A stretch of DNA of 64,000 bases, from assembly GCA_903891095.1 (NCBI GenBank), contig CAITDI010000043.1, positions 19,318-83,317 on the forward strand. The letters run 5' to 3'. Positions 35,851 to 45,900 of the stretch are shown piece after piece (the stretch's first letter is position 1; each line of letters opens with the position of its first letter). The DNA comes from an uncultured bacterium. GTDB lineage: Bacteria; Planctomycetota; Phycisphaerae; Phycisphaerales; SM1A02. The notes beneath the pieces were generated by a model that had not been told where the DNA came from, did not search any database, and saw only the letters and a program-made list of their open reading frames with translations. The translations under genes and the position numbers were made by a program.

Positions 35851-35856
35851 AGCGTA
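35851..35856 (-). promoter_or_regulatory. Candidate -10 box (TACGCT) of the barrel gene
   Basis: TACGCT on the minus strand ends 6 nt before the ATG at 35844, immediately after the preceding gene's stop. Confidence 0.45.
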
Positions 35857-36723
35857 TCAGCGCTTGCGCATCTCGATCACCGCGATCTCGGGCGGGCAGT
35901 TCACCCGAAGCGGGAACCACGCGCCCACGCCGTTGGTCACGTAGAGATGCGCGTCGTCGCGCTGGTAGTGGCCCGCCGAAAGCCGCTGCGTGAACACGAG
36001 GTTGTGCCTGCGGTTTCCGCGGCGCGCGACCTGCCCGCCGTGCGTGTGGCCCGAGAGCGTGAGCGGGATGCCGCGTTCTTCGGCAGCGACGAACGCCTTG
36101 GGATTGTGCGCCAGGAAGAGATCCGCGCGGCCCGCCCCGCACTTTCGCAGGCGATCCGCGCAGCCGGGGATCGACTTCGACCAGTCGATGCCGGCGACGA
36201 GCAGCCCGTCGCGGCCGCCCGCGCGGATCGACTCGTCGACCAGCGCGGTCAGCCCCGCCTCGCGCGCGCACTTGACGATCTGCCGCGGATGATCGAGGTG
36301 GTCGTGGTTGCCGAGCACGACGAACACGCCGAGCTGCGCCTTGAGGAGCGCGAGCCGCTCGAACAGCAGCGGGGCTTCCGCCGCCGAGAGATCGACGAGG
36401 TCGCCCGTGATCGCGATCAGGTCGGCCTTGACCGCGCGCACCGCGTCGACGGCCTGCATGAGCCGCTCCTCGCCGAGCAAGTGGCCGAAGTGGATGTCGG
36501 AGAGATGCGCGATCCGCAGCCCGTCGAACGCCGCGGGCCAGTTCGCGCTGGCGAAGCAGAGTTCCTTGAGCTCGATCGGCTGCGCGACGTGCCGCGCCTT
36601 GAGCCGGCCGCCCATGAGCGCGTCGGGCAGCTTGGTGAGCACCGCATTGCGCACCGTGGCGGTGTGGTACGCGAGCTTGCGGCGGCGCTTCTTCGCGGGC
36701 TCGCTCTTCTCAGGCTCGCTCAT
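35857..36723 (-). CDS. Calcineurin-like metallophosphoesterase (YkuE/YaeI type)
   Basis: 288 residues. Metal-binding motifs in order: LSDIHFGH (about residue 75), ITGDLVD, VLGNHDHLD, and GHTHGGQ near residue 230; spacing fits the calcineurin-like superfamily. Residues 1-40 are basic and Ala-rich with no signal peptide. Such proteins hydrolyse phosphodiesters, some acting on UDP-diacylglucosamine or nucleotides; substrate unknown. The ATG overlaps the stop of the decarboxylase gene by 4 nt, indicating translational coupling. Confidence 0.9.
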   Translation of the reverse strand: MSEPEKSEPAKKRRRKLAYHTATVRNAVLTKLPDALMGGRLKARHVAQPIELKELCFASANWPAAFDGLRIAHLSDIHFGHLLGEERLMQAVDAVRAVKADLIAITGDLVDLSAAEAPLLFERLALLKAQLGVFVVLGNHDHLDHPRQIVKCAREAGLTALVDESIRAGGRDGLLVAGIDWSKSIPGCADRLRKCGAGRADLFLAHNPKAFVAAEERGIPLTLSGHTHGGQVARRGNRRHNLVFTQRLSAGHYQRDDAHLYVTNGVGAWFPLRVNCPPEIAVIEMRKR

Positions 36724-38216
36724 GCGCGATCGGCCTCCGCGCACAGCAGCGTCGTGAACGCCGCCACATGCGCGCGCGTGGTCGCAAGCGCGCCGATCGA
36801 CACGCGCAGCACGAGCTTGCCGTGGAACCTGCAGTGCGACACGAGGAAACGCCCGTCGCGGTTGACCGCGTCGATCAGCCGCTGCGTCGCGTCGTCGCCG
36901 TCCTTGTGCGCGATGCACACGAGGTTGAGCGGCGGATCGACCACGAGCGCGAGCTTCGCGTGCGCCTTCGCGCGCGCCGCGAGATCCTGCGCCATCTCGA
37001 CATGCTCGCGCACGAGCGCGCGCATGCCGCCGATGCCGAACGACCGCAGCACGAACCACAGCTTGAGCGCGCGGAACCGCCTCCCGAGCGGGACCTGCCA
37101 GTCGCGGTAGTCGATCACCTTGCCCGATTCCGTCGCGGAATTGCGCAGGTATTCGGGCAGCACGCTCAGCGCGCGCACGAGCTCCGCGCGGTTCGCAACC
37201 CACAGCACGTCGCAGTCGAAGTTGACCGGCATCCACTTGTGCGGGTTGAAGCACCAGCTGTCGGCGAACTCCGCGCCCGTGTTGACGAAGCGGAACTCCT
37301 CGCAGAACGCCGCGGTGCCGCTCATCGCCGCGTCGACGTGCAGCCAGATCCTGTGCGCGTTGCACACTTTCGCGATCGTCGCGACGGGATCGATCGCGTT
37401 CACGCCCGTCGTGCCGACCGTCGCCGACACGAACGCGGGCAGATGCCCGAGGTTTCGGTCGCGCACGATCTCCTGCTCGAGGATGTCGACGCGCATCGCG
37501 CCCCTCTCGTCGACGGGAATCAGCCTCACGAATTCCTTGCCGATGCCCGCGATGCGCGCGGCCTTCTCGATCGATGAATGCGCCTGGTCGCTCGTGTAGC
37601 ACACGATCGCGCGTCCGCCCGCGCCGAGGCCGTGCGCGTCGCTCGCGAACTCCGTCGCACGCTCGCGCGCAGCGACCATCGCCACGAGCGCCGCGGAACT
37701 CGCGGTGTCCTGCAGCACGCCGCCGCCGGCCGTCGTCGAGAGAAACCCGCGCGGCAGTCCCAGCGCGTGCACGAGCCAGTCGAGCACCTGCGTCTCGATC
37801 TCCGTGCACGCGGGGCTCGTCGACCACAGCATGCCCTGCACGCCGAGACCCGCGCTCGCGAGCTCGCCGAGGATCGACTCGTAGCTCGAGTTCGCGGGGA
37901 AGTATGCGAACCAGCCCGGATGCTGCCAATGGACGATGCCCGGCATCACCACGCGGTTGAGGTCCTCGAGGATCGCAGTCATCGGCTCGCCGCGCTCCGG
38001 CGCGCGCTCGGGCAGCATCGCGCGGATCGCGCCAGGCGCAGGCAGATGCGCGACCGGCCGCGACGCGATGTTCTCGCGGTAGTCCGCGATCCAGTCGATC
38101 AGCGCATGCCCCGCGCGGCGGAACGCCTCGGCATCGATCGGACCGTGCGGCGCATGCGGATGCGCATGGACATTCGGAGTCGACGACGATGAAGATGGAT
38201 GCGGCGCCGTGGTCAT
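36720..38216 (-). CDS. PLP-dependent group II amino-acid decarboxylase (aromatic type)
   Basis: 498 residues. Residues about 30-480 match aromatic-L-amino-acid / tyrosine decarboxylases: MPGIVHWQHPGWFAYFPAN, the TTAGGGVLQDTASSA PLP-phosphate region, VDAAMSGTAAFC with the Asp that pairs with the PLP nitrogen, and the Schiff-base Lys in SWCFNPHKWM. Would release CO2 from Phe, Tyr, Trp or DOPA to give an amine. The N-terminus is a His/Ser-rich extension (HPSSSSSTPNVHAHPHAPHG) of unknown use. Start at 38216 is set by a TACGCT box 7 nt upstream. Confidence 0.92.
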   Translation of the reverse strand: MTTAPHPSSSSSTPNVHAHPHAPHGPIDAEAFRRAGHALIDWIADYRENIASRPVAHLPAPGAIRAMLPERAPERGEPMTAILEDLNRVVMPGIVHWQHPGWFAYFPANSSYESILGELASAGLGVQGMLWSTSPACTEIETQVLDWLVHALGLPRGFLSTTAGGGVLQDTASSAALVAMVAARERATEFASDAHGLGAGGRAIVCYTSDQAHSSIEKAARIAGIGKEFVRLIPVDERGAMRVDILEQEIVRDRNLGHLPAFVSATVGTTGVNAIDPVATIAKVCNAHRIWLHVDAAMSGTAAFCEEFRFVNTGAEFADSWCFNPHKWMPVNFDCDVLWVANRAELVRALSVLPEYLRNSATESGKVIDYRDWQVPLGRRFRALKLWFVLRSFGIGGMRALVREHVEMAQDLAARAKAHAKLALVVDPPLNLVCIAHKDGDDATQRLIDAVNRDGRFLVSHCRFHGKLVLRVSIGALATTRAHVAAFTTLLCAEADRA

Positions 38217-38223
38217 GATGGGG

Positions 38224-38246
38224 AGCGTAGCCCCATCCGATACGCT
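38224..38246. promoter_or_regulatory. Divergent TACGCT boxes of the decarboxylase and GNAT genes
   Basis: Minus strand TACGCT (38224-38229) ends 7 nt before the ATG at 38216; plus strand TACGCT (38241-38246) ends 6 nt before the ATG at 38253. The two start codons are only 36 nt apart. Confidence 0.6.
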
Positions 38247-38252
38247 CCGCGC

Positions 38253-38804
38253 ATGCGGAAAGCGCCTGAGTCCCTTCTGTCCGACCGGCTTGCGCTTCGG
38301 CGTCATGTCGATGCGGACATCCCCGCGATGGTCCCCGCCATCGGGGATTTCGAAGTCGCGCGCAACCTCAAGCGCGTGCCGTATCCGTACACCGACGACG
38401 ATGCCCGCGCATTCCTCCGCATGGCCGACGAGGGTTGGTCGGCGGGAACGTTCTTCGCGTTTGCGATCGAGCACCGTGCGAGCGCTCGTCTGATCGGAGG
38501 CATCGGCTGCGTGATCGGTGGCGATGAGGCGGCCGCTTCGCAGGTCGCGGCCTGCGGCTACTGGCTCGCGCGCAGCGAGTGGGGGCGCGGCTACGGACGC
38601 GAGGCGCTGGCGCGGCTCGTGCGCTTTGCGTTCCACGAGCTCGACCCGCCGCTCGCGCGGCTCGAGGCGAACGCGCACGCGGGCAACATCGCGTCGCAGC
38701 GCGTGCTCATCGCGTGCGGCTTCGAGCAAGCCGGCGAGTGCGTCGAGACCTGCGCAGCGACGGGACAAGCCGTGCGCGCGCTCCGGTTCGAGCTGCGCGC
38801 CTGA
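38253..38804 (+). CDS. GNAT-family N-acetyltransferase (RimJ/RimL-like)
   Basis: 183 residues. Starts SLLSDRLALRRHVDADIPAM, as in RimJ/RimL acetyltransferases; acetyl-CoA loop GYWLARSEWGRGYGREALARLV and the C-terminal NIASQRVLIACGFEQAG motif are intact. Transfers acetyl to an amine, often an N-terminus; target unknown. Convergent with pepF (6-nt gap). Confidence 0.88.
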   Translation: MRKAPESLLSDRLALRRHVDADIPAMVPAIGDFEVARNLKRVPYPYTDDDARAFLRMADEGWSAGTFFAFAIEHRASARLIGGIGCVIGGDEAAASQVAACGYWLARSEWGRGYGREALARLVRFAFHELDPPLARLEANAHAGNIASQRVLIACGFEQAGECVETCAATGQAVRALRFELRA

Positions 38805-38810
38805 CCGTCG

Positions 38811-40502
38811 TCAGCTTGCGACCAGCTCGCGGTCGACCTCGGTCGCGAGCTCGTGCATCAGGCCCGACGACAGCTCGAAGCGCAGCCCCGCCGTGCGGAA
38901 GAGCTCGGGCAGCGGCCGCGATCCGCCGAGCGCGAGGCCCTTGCGGTAGTTCGCGAGCGCCAGCTTCTGGTCGCGGCGCGCGTTCATCCACATCTGGATC
39001 GCGCCCGTCTCGGCGATGCCGTACTCGATGTAGTAGAACGGCATGCCGAAGAGATGCAGCTGCCGCTGCCACGACGCGTCGCGCGCGTCCTCGAAGCCGG
39101 CCCACGCGATGTCGTTGCCGAACCGCGCCGTGAGTCCGCGCCACGCCTCGGTGCGCTGCGCGCGCGTGTGGCCGGGATTCGTGTAGATCCAGTGCTGGAA
39201 CGCGTCGATCGTCGCGATCCAGGTCATGATCGTCGGGAACTTCTCAAGCCGCTCGCGCAGCGCGCGCTTGCACTCGTCCTGCGAGTAGAACTCGTGGTGA
39301 TACGGCAGCGTGAGCAGCTCCATCGACATCGACGCGACCTCCGCGAACTCGGTCGGCGAGTTGCGGTACTCGACCAGCGGATCTTCCTTCGACAGGATCG
39401 AGTGGAACGCGTGGCCCGCCTCGTGCACCATCGTCACGAGGTCGCGGTGCATGCCCGCGGCGTTCATGAAGATGAACGGCGTGCGCGAATACTGGCGCTG
39501 GTACTGGTAGCCGCCCGGCGCCTTGCCAGGCCGCGACTCGAGGTCGAGGCAGTCGCCCGTGCGCATCGTGTCGAACATCTCGCCGAGCCCGCCGCCCATC
39601 GCATGGAACATGCGCGAGCAGCCGTCGACGAGCTGCTGCGCGTTCTCGAACGGACGCAGCGGCTTGCGGCCCTTCACATCGACCGCGAGATCCCACGGAC
39701 GCAGCGGCGTGATGCCGAGGTCGTTCGCGCGCTCGCGGTCGAGGCGGCGCTGCATCGGCACGAGGTGCTGCTCGATCGACGCATGCATCGCCATGCAGTC
39801 GGCCGGCGTGTAGTCGAAGCGCTTGAAGCGGCGGTGCTGGAAATCGCGGAAGTTCGGGAATCCCGCGTTGAGCGCCATCTGGTGGCGCAGCGCGATCATG
39901 CGGTCGAAGATCTCGTCGATCGCGTCGCGGTCCTGCAGGCGACGCTCGTTGATCGCGCGCCAGGCGCTCTCGCGCACCGCGCGGTCGCTCTCCTCGAGAT
40001 AGCGGCCCATCTGCGGCATCGTGCGCGTCTTGCCGTCGAACTCGACGGACATGCGGCCGATGGTCTGGTTGTACTTCTGGTCGAGCTCGGCGAGCTCGGT
40101 CTCGAGCGGGATGTTCGCCTCGCGGAACAGCTCGATGTCCACGCGCAGTCCGCGCAGCAGCACCTCGTAGCGCGCCTTCGGCAGCGCGTCGGCGTGCGGG
40201 TTGGTCGCGATCTTCTTGTCGAGCGCGCTCGAGACGGGCTTGAGCTTCGGGTCGACGTCGCGCACGAAGCCGAGATACGCGTTCTCCGCGTTCTTGTCCT
40301 CGGTGTTGCGCGTGGTCGCGATGTAGAGGTTCGCGGTGCACTCGGCGACGAGCGCGTCGAGGTCGCTGCGGTCGAGGATGAGCTGCTCGAGCTCGTCCGC
40401 ATTCGCGATCGTTCGCGAAAGCAACTCGTTGTAGTGGGGCTCCAGCGCCGCGAAGTTGGTGGCGTCGAGATTCGAAGGCGCGTAGGGTCGAGGAGCGGCC
40501 AT
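38811..40502 (-). CDS. pepF: M3-family oligoendopeptidase (PepF-like)
   Basis: 563 residues, no signal peptide. Zinc site HExxH in TMVHEAGHAFHSIL (about residue 360) with the third ligand Glu about 25 residues later (PTEFAEVASM), and PFIFMNA and YQYQRQYSRTPF substrate-region blocks typical of M3 thimet/oligoendopeptidases. Cleaves medium peptides in the cytoplasm. ATG supported by TAGACT 9 nt upstream. Confidence 0.92.
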   Translation of the reverse strand: MAAPRPYAPSNLDATNFAALEPHYNELLSRTIANADELEQLILDRSDLDALVAECTANLYIATTRNTEDKNAENAYLGFVRDVDPKLKPVSSALDKKIATNPHADALPKARYEVLLRGLRVDIELFREANIPLETELAELDQKYNQTIGRMSVEFDGKTRTMPQMGRYLEESDRAVRESAWRAINERRLQDRDAIDEIFDRMIALRHQMALNAGFPNFRDFQHRRFKRFDYTPADCMAMHASIEQHLVPMQRRLDRERANDLGITPLRPWDLAVDVKGRKPLRPFENAQQLVDGCSRMFHAMGGGLGEMFDTMRTGDCLDLESRPGKAPGGYQYQRQYSRTPFIFMNAAGMHRDLVTMVHEAGHAFHSILSKEDPLVEYRNSPTEFAEVASMSMELLTLPYHHEFYSQDECKRALRERLEKFPTIMTWIATIDAFQHWIYTNPGHTRAQRTEAWRGLTARFGNDIAWAGFEDARDASWQRQLHLFGMPFYYIEYGIAETGAIQMWMNARRDQKLALANYRKGLALGGSRPLPELFRTAGLRFELSSGLMHELATEVDRELVAS

Positions 40503-40511
40503 AGTTGGTTG

Positions 40512-40517
40512 AGTCTA
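40512..40517 (-). promoter_or_regulatory. Candidate -10 box (TAGACT) of pepF
   Basis: Minus-strand TAGACT ends 9 nt before the ATG at 40502. Confidence 0.45.
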
Positions 40518-40572
40518 CAGAATTTCACGGTAATTCGGCACCCGCACAGCCAGAAGCCGCGCGAGGTCGCGA

Positions 40573-40578
40573 TATCTT
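40573..40578 (+). promoter_or_regulatory. Candidate -10 box (TATCTT) of ispE
   Basis: TATCTT ends 6 nt before the ATG at 40585. Confidence 0.45.
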
Positions 40579-40584
40579 CGCGCC

Positions 40585-41526
40585 ATGCCGTCCGTGGTCC
40601 AGGCGTTCGCGCCCTCGAAGGTCAACCTCGCACTCTCGGTCGGCGCGCCCGACGCGAGCGGCATGCACCCGCTTGCATCCTGGATGGTCACGACGCGGTT
40701 TGGCGACGATTTGACGCTGAAAAGGCTGCTTCCGGGCACGCCGTCGCGGTACGCGATCGAGTGGCACGGGGACGCGCCGCGCAAATCTGACATCGATTGG
40801 AAAATTTCCAAAGACCTCGCCGTTCGCGCGCACCTCGCGCTCGAGCAGAAGCTCGGTCGCGAACTCCCCGTGCAAATGCGGCTGCAGAAGCGCATTCCCG
40901 TCGGCGGCGGGCTCGGCGGCGGCTCGTCCGACGCAGGCGCGATGCTCCGCGCGCTCGACGCGCTGTTCGACCTGCGGCTGCGGCCGGACTTCCTCGAGCA
41001 CATCGCGCAGCCGCTTGGCAGCGACGTGCCGTTTCTCGTGCGCGGTGGCAGCGCGATCGTCGAGGGACTCGGCGAGCGGATCTCCCGCGCGGCCGATCAC
41101 CGCGCGCATCTCGTGCTCGCGTTTCCCGACATCCAGTGCCCGACCGGTCCCGTCTACAAGACCTTCGATGCGCTGCGCGGCCCCGACGCGCGGGTCGACG
41201 CCGACCGCGTGCGCGGACTCGCCGAGTCGGGCGCGAACGCCGACAATCCGTTCAACGACCTCGCCGCCGCCGCATGCGCGATCGCGCCGCAACTGGCCGA
41301 ACTGCGCGCACAAGTCGAAGCGCTCGCGCGCCAGCCCGTCCATGTGAGCGGCTCGGGATCGACGCTCTTTCTCGTGTGCGACGACAGTTTCCACGCCGAG
41401 GCGCTCGCGGGATCGATCGAGATGAAGTTCGGGATTCCCGCGGTTTCCACGGTGACCGCGCCTCCGCCGCCCGAAGACGTCGACGGCGAGCCGCGCATGA
41501 TGGAGTCGCCCGCGGAAGAGGATTGA
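40585..41526 (+). CDS. ispE: 4-diphosphocytidyl-2-C-methyl-D-erythritol kinase
   Basis: 313 residues. GHMP kinase of the MEP isoprenoid pathway. Starts AFAPSKVNLALSVGAPDASGMHPL; the ATP-binding glycine-rich loop is PVGGGLGGGSSDAGAML and the C-terminal VSGSGSTLF motif is intact. The tail (APPPPEDVDGEPRMM) is unusually acidic and extended. TGA stop begins a partial copy of the GC-rich 3'-end repeat. Confidence 0.95.
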   Translation: MPSVVQAFAPSKVNLALSVGAPDASGMHPLASWMVTTRFGDDLTLKRLLPGTPSRYAIEWHGDAPRKSDIDWKISKDLAVRAHLALEQKLGRELPVQMRLQKRIPVGGGLGGGSSDAGAMLRALDALFDLRLRPDFLEHIAQPLGSDVPFLVRGGSAIVEGLGERISRAADHRAHLVLAFPDIQCPTGPVYKTFDALRGPDARVDADRVRGLAESGANADNPFNDLAAAACAIAPQLAELRAQVEALARQPVHVSGSGSTLFLVCDDSFHAEALAGSIEMKFGIPAVSTVTAPPPPEDVDGEPRMMESPAEED

Positions 41527-41549
41527 GCGGTCGCACGGTTGCTGCGCCT
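41524..41549 (+). repeat. Partial GC-rich 3'-end repeat overlapping the ispE stop
   Basis: TGAGCGGTCGCACGGTTGCT starts with the ispE stop codon itself; about 80% like the consensus head, same orientation as ispE. Confidence 0.5.
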
Positions 41550-41564
41550 CCCATGAATCGCCCC

Positions 41565-41570
41565 TAGACT
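41565..41570 (+). promoter_or_regulatory. Candidate -10 box (TAGACT) of nadA
   Basis: TAGACT ends 8 nt before the ATG at 41579. Confidence 0.45.
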
Positions 41571-41578
41571 GCGCTCCC

Positions 41579-42775
41579 ATGCTCTGGCAGCCCTCACTTC
41601 CGCAGCGCTACCTCGACGCGACCGAGGACCAACTCGCGAACGCCATCGCCGCGCGCCGCAAGGAACTCGGCTCCAAGCTGCTGATCCTCGGCCACCACTA
41701 CCAGCAGGACGCCGTCATCCAGCACGCCGACCTGATCGGCGACAGCCTCAAGCTCTCGCAGATGGCCGCCGCCGAAGCACCCAAGCGCGGCGCGAAGTTC
41801 ATCGTCTTCTGCGGCGTGCACTTCATGGCCGAGACCGCGGACATCCTCACCGCCGACGACGTCGAGGTGATCCTGCCCGATCTCTCCGCTGGCTGCTCGA
41901 TGGCCGACATGGCCGGCTACGAGGACACCGTCGACGCGTGGGAGGCGATACACGCCGCGATCGGCAGCAAGAAGCAGCGCGTCATCCCGATCACCTACGT
42001 GAACTCCACGGCGGCGATCAAGGCGTTCGTCGGCCAGCATGGCGGCGCGTGCTGCACGAGCTCGAACGCCAAGCGCGTGTTCGAGTGGGCCATCAAGGGC
42101 GGCGACCAGCCGATCGCCAAGGGCGAGGAGATCAAGATCCTCTTCCTGCCCGACCAGCACCTCGGCCGAAACACCGCGAAATCGCACGGTTTCGTGACCG
42201 AGATCGACGCGCTCGCCAAGGGCGCGCCCGACGCGCAGTGCGCGCTCTGGAATCCCAAGCTCGAGAACGGCGGCCTCACGCCCGCGCAGATCCGCGACGC
42301 CAAGGTCCTGCTCTGGGCCGGCCACTGCAGCGTGCACAAGCTCTTCCGTCCCGAGCACGTCGCCGCGGCGCACAAGGACAAGCGCACCGTGCTCGTGCAT
42401 CCCGAGTGCGCGCAGGAGGTCGTCGACATCTCCGACCTCGCGGGCTCGACGGAGTTCATCATCGACACCATCGAAAGCGCCGCGCCAGGCACCAGCTGGG
42501 CCGTCGGCACCGAGGTGCACCTCGTCAACCGCATCGCGCGCCGCGCGGCCGATCGCGAGGTCAATGTGCGCATCCTCAGCGATTGCCAGTGCCTGTGCAC
42601 CACGATGTACCGCATCGACCAGGCGCACATGTCGTGGTGCCTCGATCAGCTCGCGGCCGGCAAGGTCGTCAATCGCATCGCCGTGCACCCCGAGGCCAAG
42701 CGCCTCGCCAAGCTGGCGCTTGAGCGCATGCTGCGGCTGTCGCCGACGCGCGGCGTGCCGGTCGCGGTGGACTGA
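41579..42775 (+). CDS. nadA: Quinolinate synthase
   Basis: 398 residues. Iron-sulfur enzyme making quinolinate for NAD synthesis. N-terminal LLILGHHYQQDAVIQHADLIGDS, VFCGVHFMAETADIL, LPDLSAGCSMADM with the first cluster cysteine, VLVHPECAQEV with the second, and the region with CQCLCTTMYR near the end holding the third; three Cys ligands are expected. nadB and nadC are not adjacent. TAGACT box suggests a separate near-leaderless transcript. Confidence 0.96.
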   Translation: MLWQPSLPQRYLDATEDQLANAIAARRKELGSKLLILGHHYQQDAVIQHADLIGDSLKLSQMAAAEAPKRGAKFIVFCGVHFMAETADILTADDVEVILPDLSAGCSMADMAGYEDTVDAWEAIHAAIGSKKQRVIPITYVNSTAAIKAFVGQHGGACCTSSNAKRVFEWAIKGGDQPIAKGEEIKILFLPDQHLGRNTAKSHGFVTEIDALAKGAPDAQCALWNPKLENGGLTPAQIRDAKVLLWAGHCSVHKLFRPEHVAAAHKDKRTVLVHPECAQEVVDISDLAGSTEFIIDTIESAAPGTSWAVGTEVHLVNRIARRAADREVNVRILSDCQCLCTTMYRIDQAHMSWCLDQLAAGKVVNRIAVHPEAKRLAKLALERMLRLSPTRGVPVAVD

Positions 42776-42783
42776 GGCGTGGC

Positions 42784-42848
42784 TGAGCGGTCGCAGCTGC
42801 GGCTTCGTAGTTTGAGCGGTCGCAGCTGCGGCTGCTTCCTTTGGTGGG
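42784..42848 (+). repeat. GC-rich 3'-end repeat, double copy after nadA
   Basis: TGAGCGGTCGCAGCTGCGGC at 42784 and again at 42813, the first copy truncated by CTTCGTAGTT and the second running on to GCTGCTTCCTTTGGTGGG. The same composite arrangement occurs at 61510, about 18.7 kb away, with about one change over 62 bp. Nothing else is seen in the 205-nt gap before 42981. Confidence 0.9.
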
Positions 42849-42980
42849 TGTGACCGTTTTCGAGGCTGCGCGCTGGCCGCGCGTGGCATCGCGTCTCGAT
42901 CCCTGTTCCGCGGTGGAATCGCCGCGCGCCGCGCAACGACGGTCCGACTCGCTGCTACCGTCCCGCGCTCGAGTCCAAAC

Positions 42981-45900
42981 ATGCGTCGCAAGAAGAAGAT
43001 CCTCATCGCCGTCGGTTCGTCGCTCGCGTTCGTCAGCCTCCTCGTGCTGCTCGCGCCCACGCTGCTTTCGGGCTACGCACGCGGCGTGGTCGAGGAGCAG
43101 GTCGGCGCGCGCGTCAACGGCACCGTCAAGCTCAAGGCGCTCGAGCTCTCGTGGTTCTCCGGCCAGCGCGTGGACGGGCTTGCGATCGATGGCGGCGCGG
43201 ATGTCGGCCAGATCAGCGTTTCCGCGGGCGTTTCCGAAGGTCTGCTCGCGCTCGCGCGTGGCTCGGACATCACGCTCAAGCTCGAGGGTTCCGCAGCGAC
43301 CGTGTTCGACAAGGAGGGCAAGGTCGGGCTTGCGAAGCTTGCCAAGGCTTCTTCTGGGGTCTCTTCTGGGGTCTCGTCGGCCGCCTCGTCTCCCGCGCCC
43401 GCTGCCGCGCAAACCGCAGGAAATCCGCTGGGAACGCGCAAGCTCAAGATCGAGCTCGCGGGACTCGACTTCGCCGCGACCGGTCCCGACGGCGCGGCGT
43501 ACGCGCTGCAGAAGCTCGACGGCGACATCGAGCTCGCGGGCGCGGACCTCTCGGTCGCGCTCGACGCCGTCACCAAGGCCTCGGGCCGCGAAGGCGAACT
43601 TTCGATCGACGCCAAGGCCGCGCTCGCGTTCGCCAACGGCGGCGTTGACATCGCCGCGACCAGCGGAACCGCCACGATTTCCGCCAGCAAGATCGCTTGG
43701 CCGACCGCCGCGGGCGAACTCAACGTGAGTTCTCTCCGCGTCGATGCCGCGAAGTCGAAGCAGGGCGACGTCACGCTCAAGGCCGACGTCGCCGCGCGCG
43801 TGGCCGCAAGCAGCGAGGCGACCGTGCACGCCGACATCGCGCTCGGCTCGCCGTTCGACGCGAGCGGCAAGTTCACGCTCGATCCTGCGACCGTCACCGC
43901 GACGGTCGAGGCGCGCGCGGTTCCGCTCGGCGCATTCCAGGCGTTTGCGCCTGAAATCGCGCCCGGCACCAAGCTCGATTTCGCCAAGGACATCGGCGAC
44001 ACCGCCGATCTCCCGATCGTCAAGCGCCAGGGCGACGGCGCGCGCATCGCCCTCGATGCGCGGCAGATCAAGTGCACGTTCGACGGCGCCGTCGCCACCG
44101 ACGGCTCGAGCGTCAACGGTGGAACGCTCGCGTTGCACGCGTCGCTCCGCCCCGAGTTGCTCAAGGCCTTCGGCCTCGTCGACGCGAACGCGCTCGCCAT
44201 CAACGTGAACGGCGACAAGGTCGCGTGGAAGAAGGGCGACGACGCCGTGCGTTCCGTCGGCGGAACCTACGCCGTCGAGCTCGCCGCGCCGTTTGACTTC
44301 CGCATGGACGCCGATCCCGTGCGTCTGCACGCCGACAAGCTGAAGGTGAGCTTTGCCAAGGAACTCGGCGCGCCCGCCGGCGCGCTCTCGCTGGAAACCG
44401 CGCTGCGCTGCGGCGAAACCGGCACGACCACCGCATCGCTGCGCGGCAACGTCGACCTCGCGTCGAAGGCGTTGCTCGACGCGACGCTCGAAGCGAACGC
44501 AAAGATCGATCCCGCGTTCCTCGAGCGCGTGACCAGCGGCAATGTCGTCGTGAGCCGCACGGGCGCCTCGCTCGCCGTCTCGGTGACCGAGTTCGCGTAC
44601 ATCCCGAGCGACGAATTCAGCGGCATTCGCGCGGTCGTCGGCCGCGCGCGCGCGGAGCTTTCCGGCGCGGTCGCCGTCAACGGCGGCGGCGCGTCCGCGG
44701 TCGTCAACGACGTGCGCCTCGACGTGCTGTTCCCGCGCGGCGGCAAGCCGGGAACGCTCGACCTCGGCGCCAAGATCGACGGCGCGCAGACGCGCGTGCA
44801 GCAGCAGTTCGGCCCGCTCGCCGCGGGTCCGCTCGATCTCAACGCGCTCAAGCTGTCGGGAACGGTCGACATCAACGGCGTCGATCCCGCGATGATCGCG
44901 CGCCTCGCGCCGTCGGCGGCTGGCAAGGTCGGCCTTCTCGGCCGCGGCCCGATGCGGCTCGAGATCCGCGACCGCAGCGAAGGCCGCGCGATGCTCGCCG
45001 ACTTCGTGCTCGACGCGACCGCGGTCGATGCATCGGGCGCCGTGCGCTATGAAGCCGACGCGATTTCCGCGAGCAACATCGCCGTCGACGCGACGCTCAC
45101 CGCCGAAGGCCTCGCATCGCTCGAGCTCGGCGACAAGACCGAGATCGAGCCTGGCGCGACCGTTGGCTTGCGCGTTCCGATGCTCGCGCTCGCGCGCACG
45201 GAGAGCAGCAAGGACGGCGCAAAGACCTCTGCATGGTCGCCCTCGGGCGATCTCGCGCTGCGCGCCGTCGTGCAGAACTTCCGCGTCCTCCGCGCGCCCG
45301 GACTCAGCGCGCCGATCGGCATCGCCAAGCTCGACGCGAGCGCGAGCTACGCCTTCAAGGACGAGCGCGCGACCGCCAACGGCAAGGCCTCGCTCGGCGG
45401 CGGCGGCACCGCAGGCGACCTCGGCTTCGGCATCGTGTGGAAGAAGCCCGCCGAGGCCAAGCTCTTCGGCGGCGTCGAAGGCGACATCACGCTCGACAAG
45501 TTCGACCTCGCGCGCTTCGAGCCGAGCTTTGGCCTCGAGGCGGGCGCGTACTCAGGCATGCTCGGCGGACCTGGATCCGCGCGCATCACCCTCTCCGAGA
45601 ACGGCGAGCCCAAGGCCGCGATCACGCTCGATTTCCCCAAGACCAAGGGTGCGATCGAACTGCGCGCGCCCGAGCAGGGCGGCAAGCGCGTCGCGCAAGT
45701 CAGCGGTCGCCTGACCGCGGACATCGACGCCGACACCGTCGGCAAGCTCGCAGGCATGGCCCGCGACGCCAAGCGCCGCGTGACCGCGCCGGTCTCGGCC
45801 GAACTCAAGATCGCCTCCGCATCGGTCCCGCTCGACAGCGCGATGAAGCCGCTCCTCGCCGACGGCGCGATGGACATCTCCGGCTCGCTCTCCCCGCTCG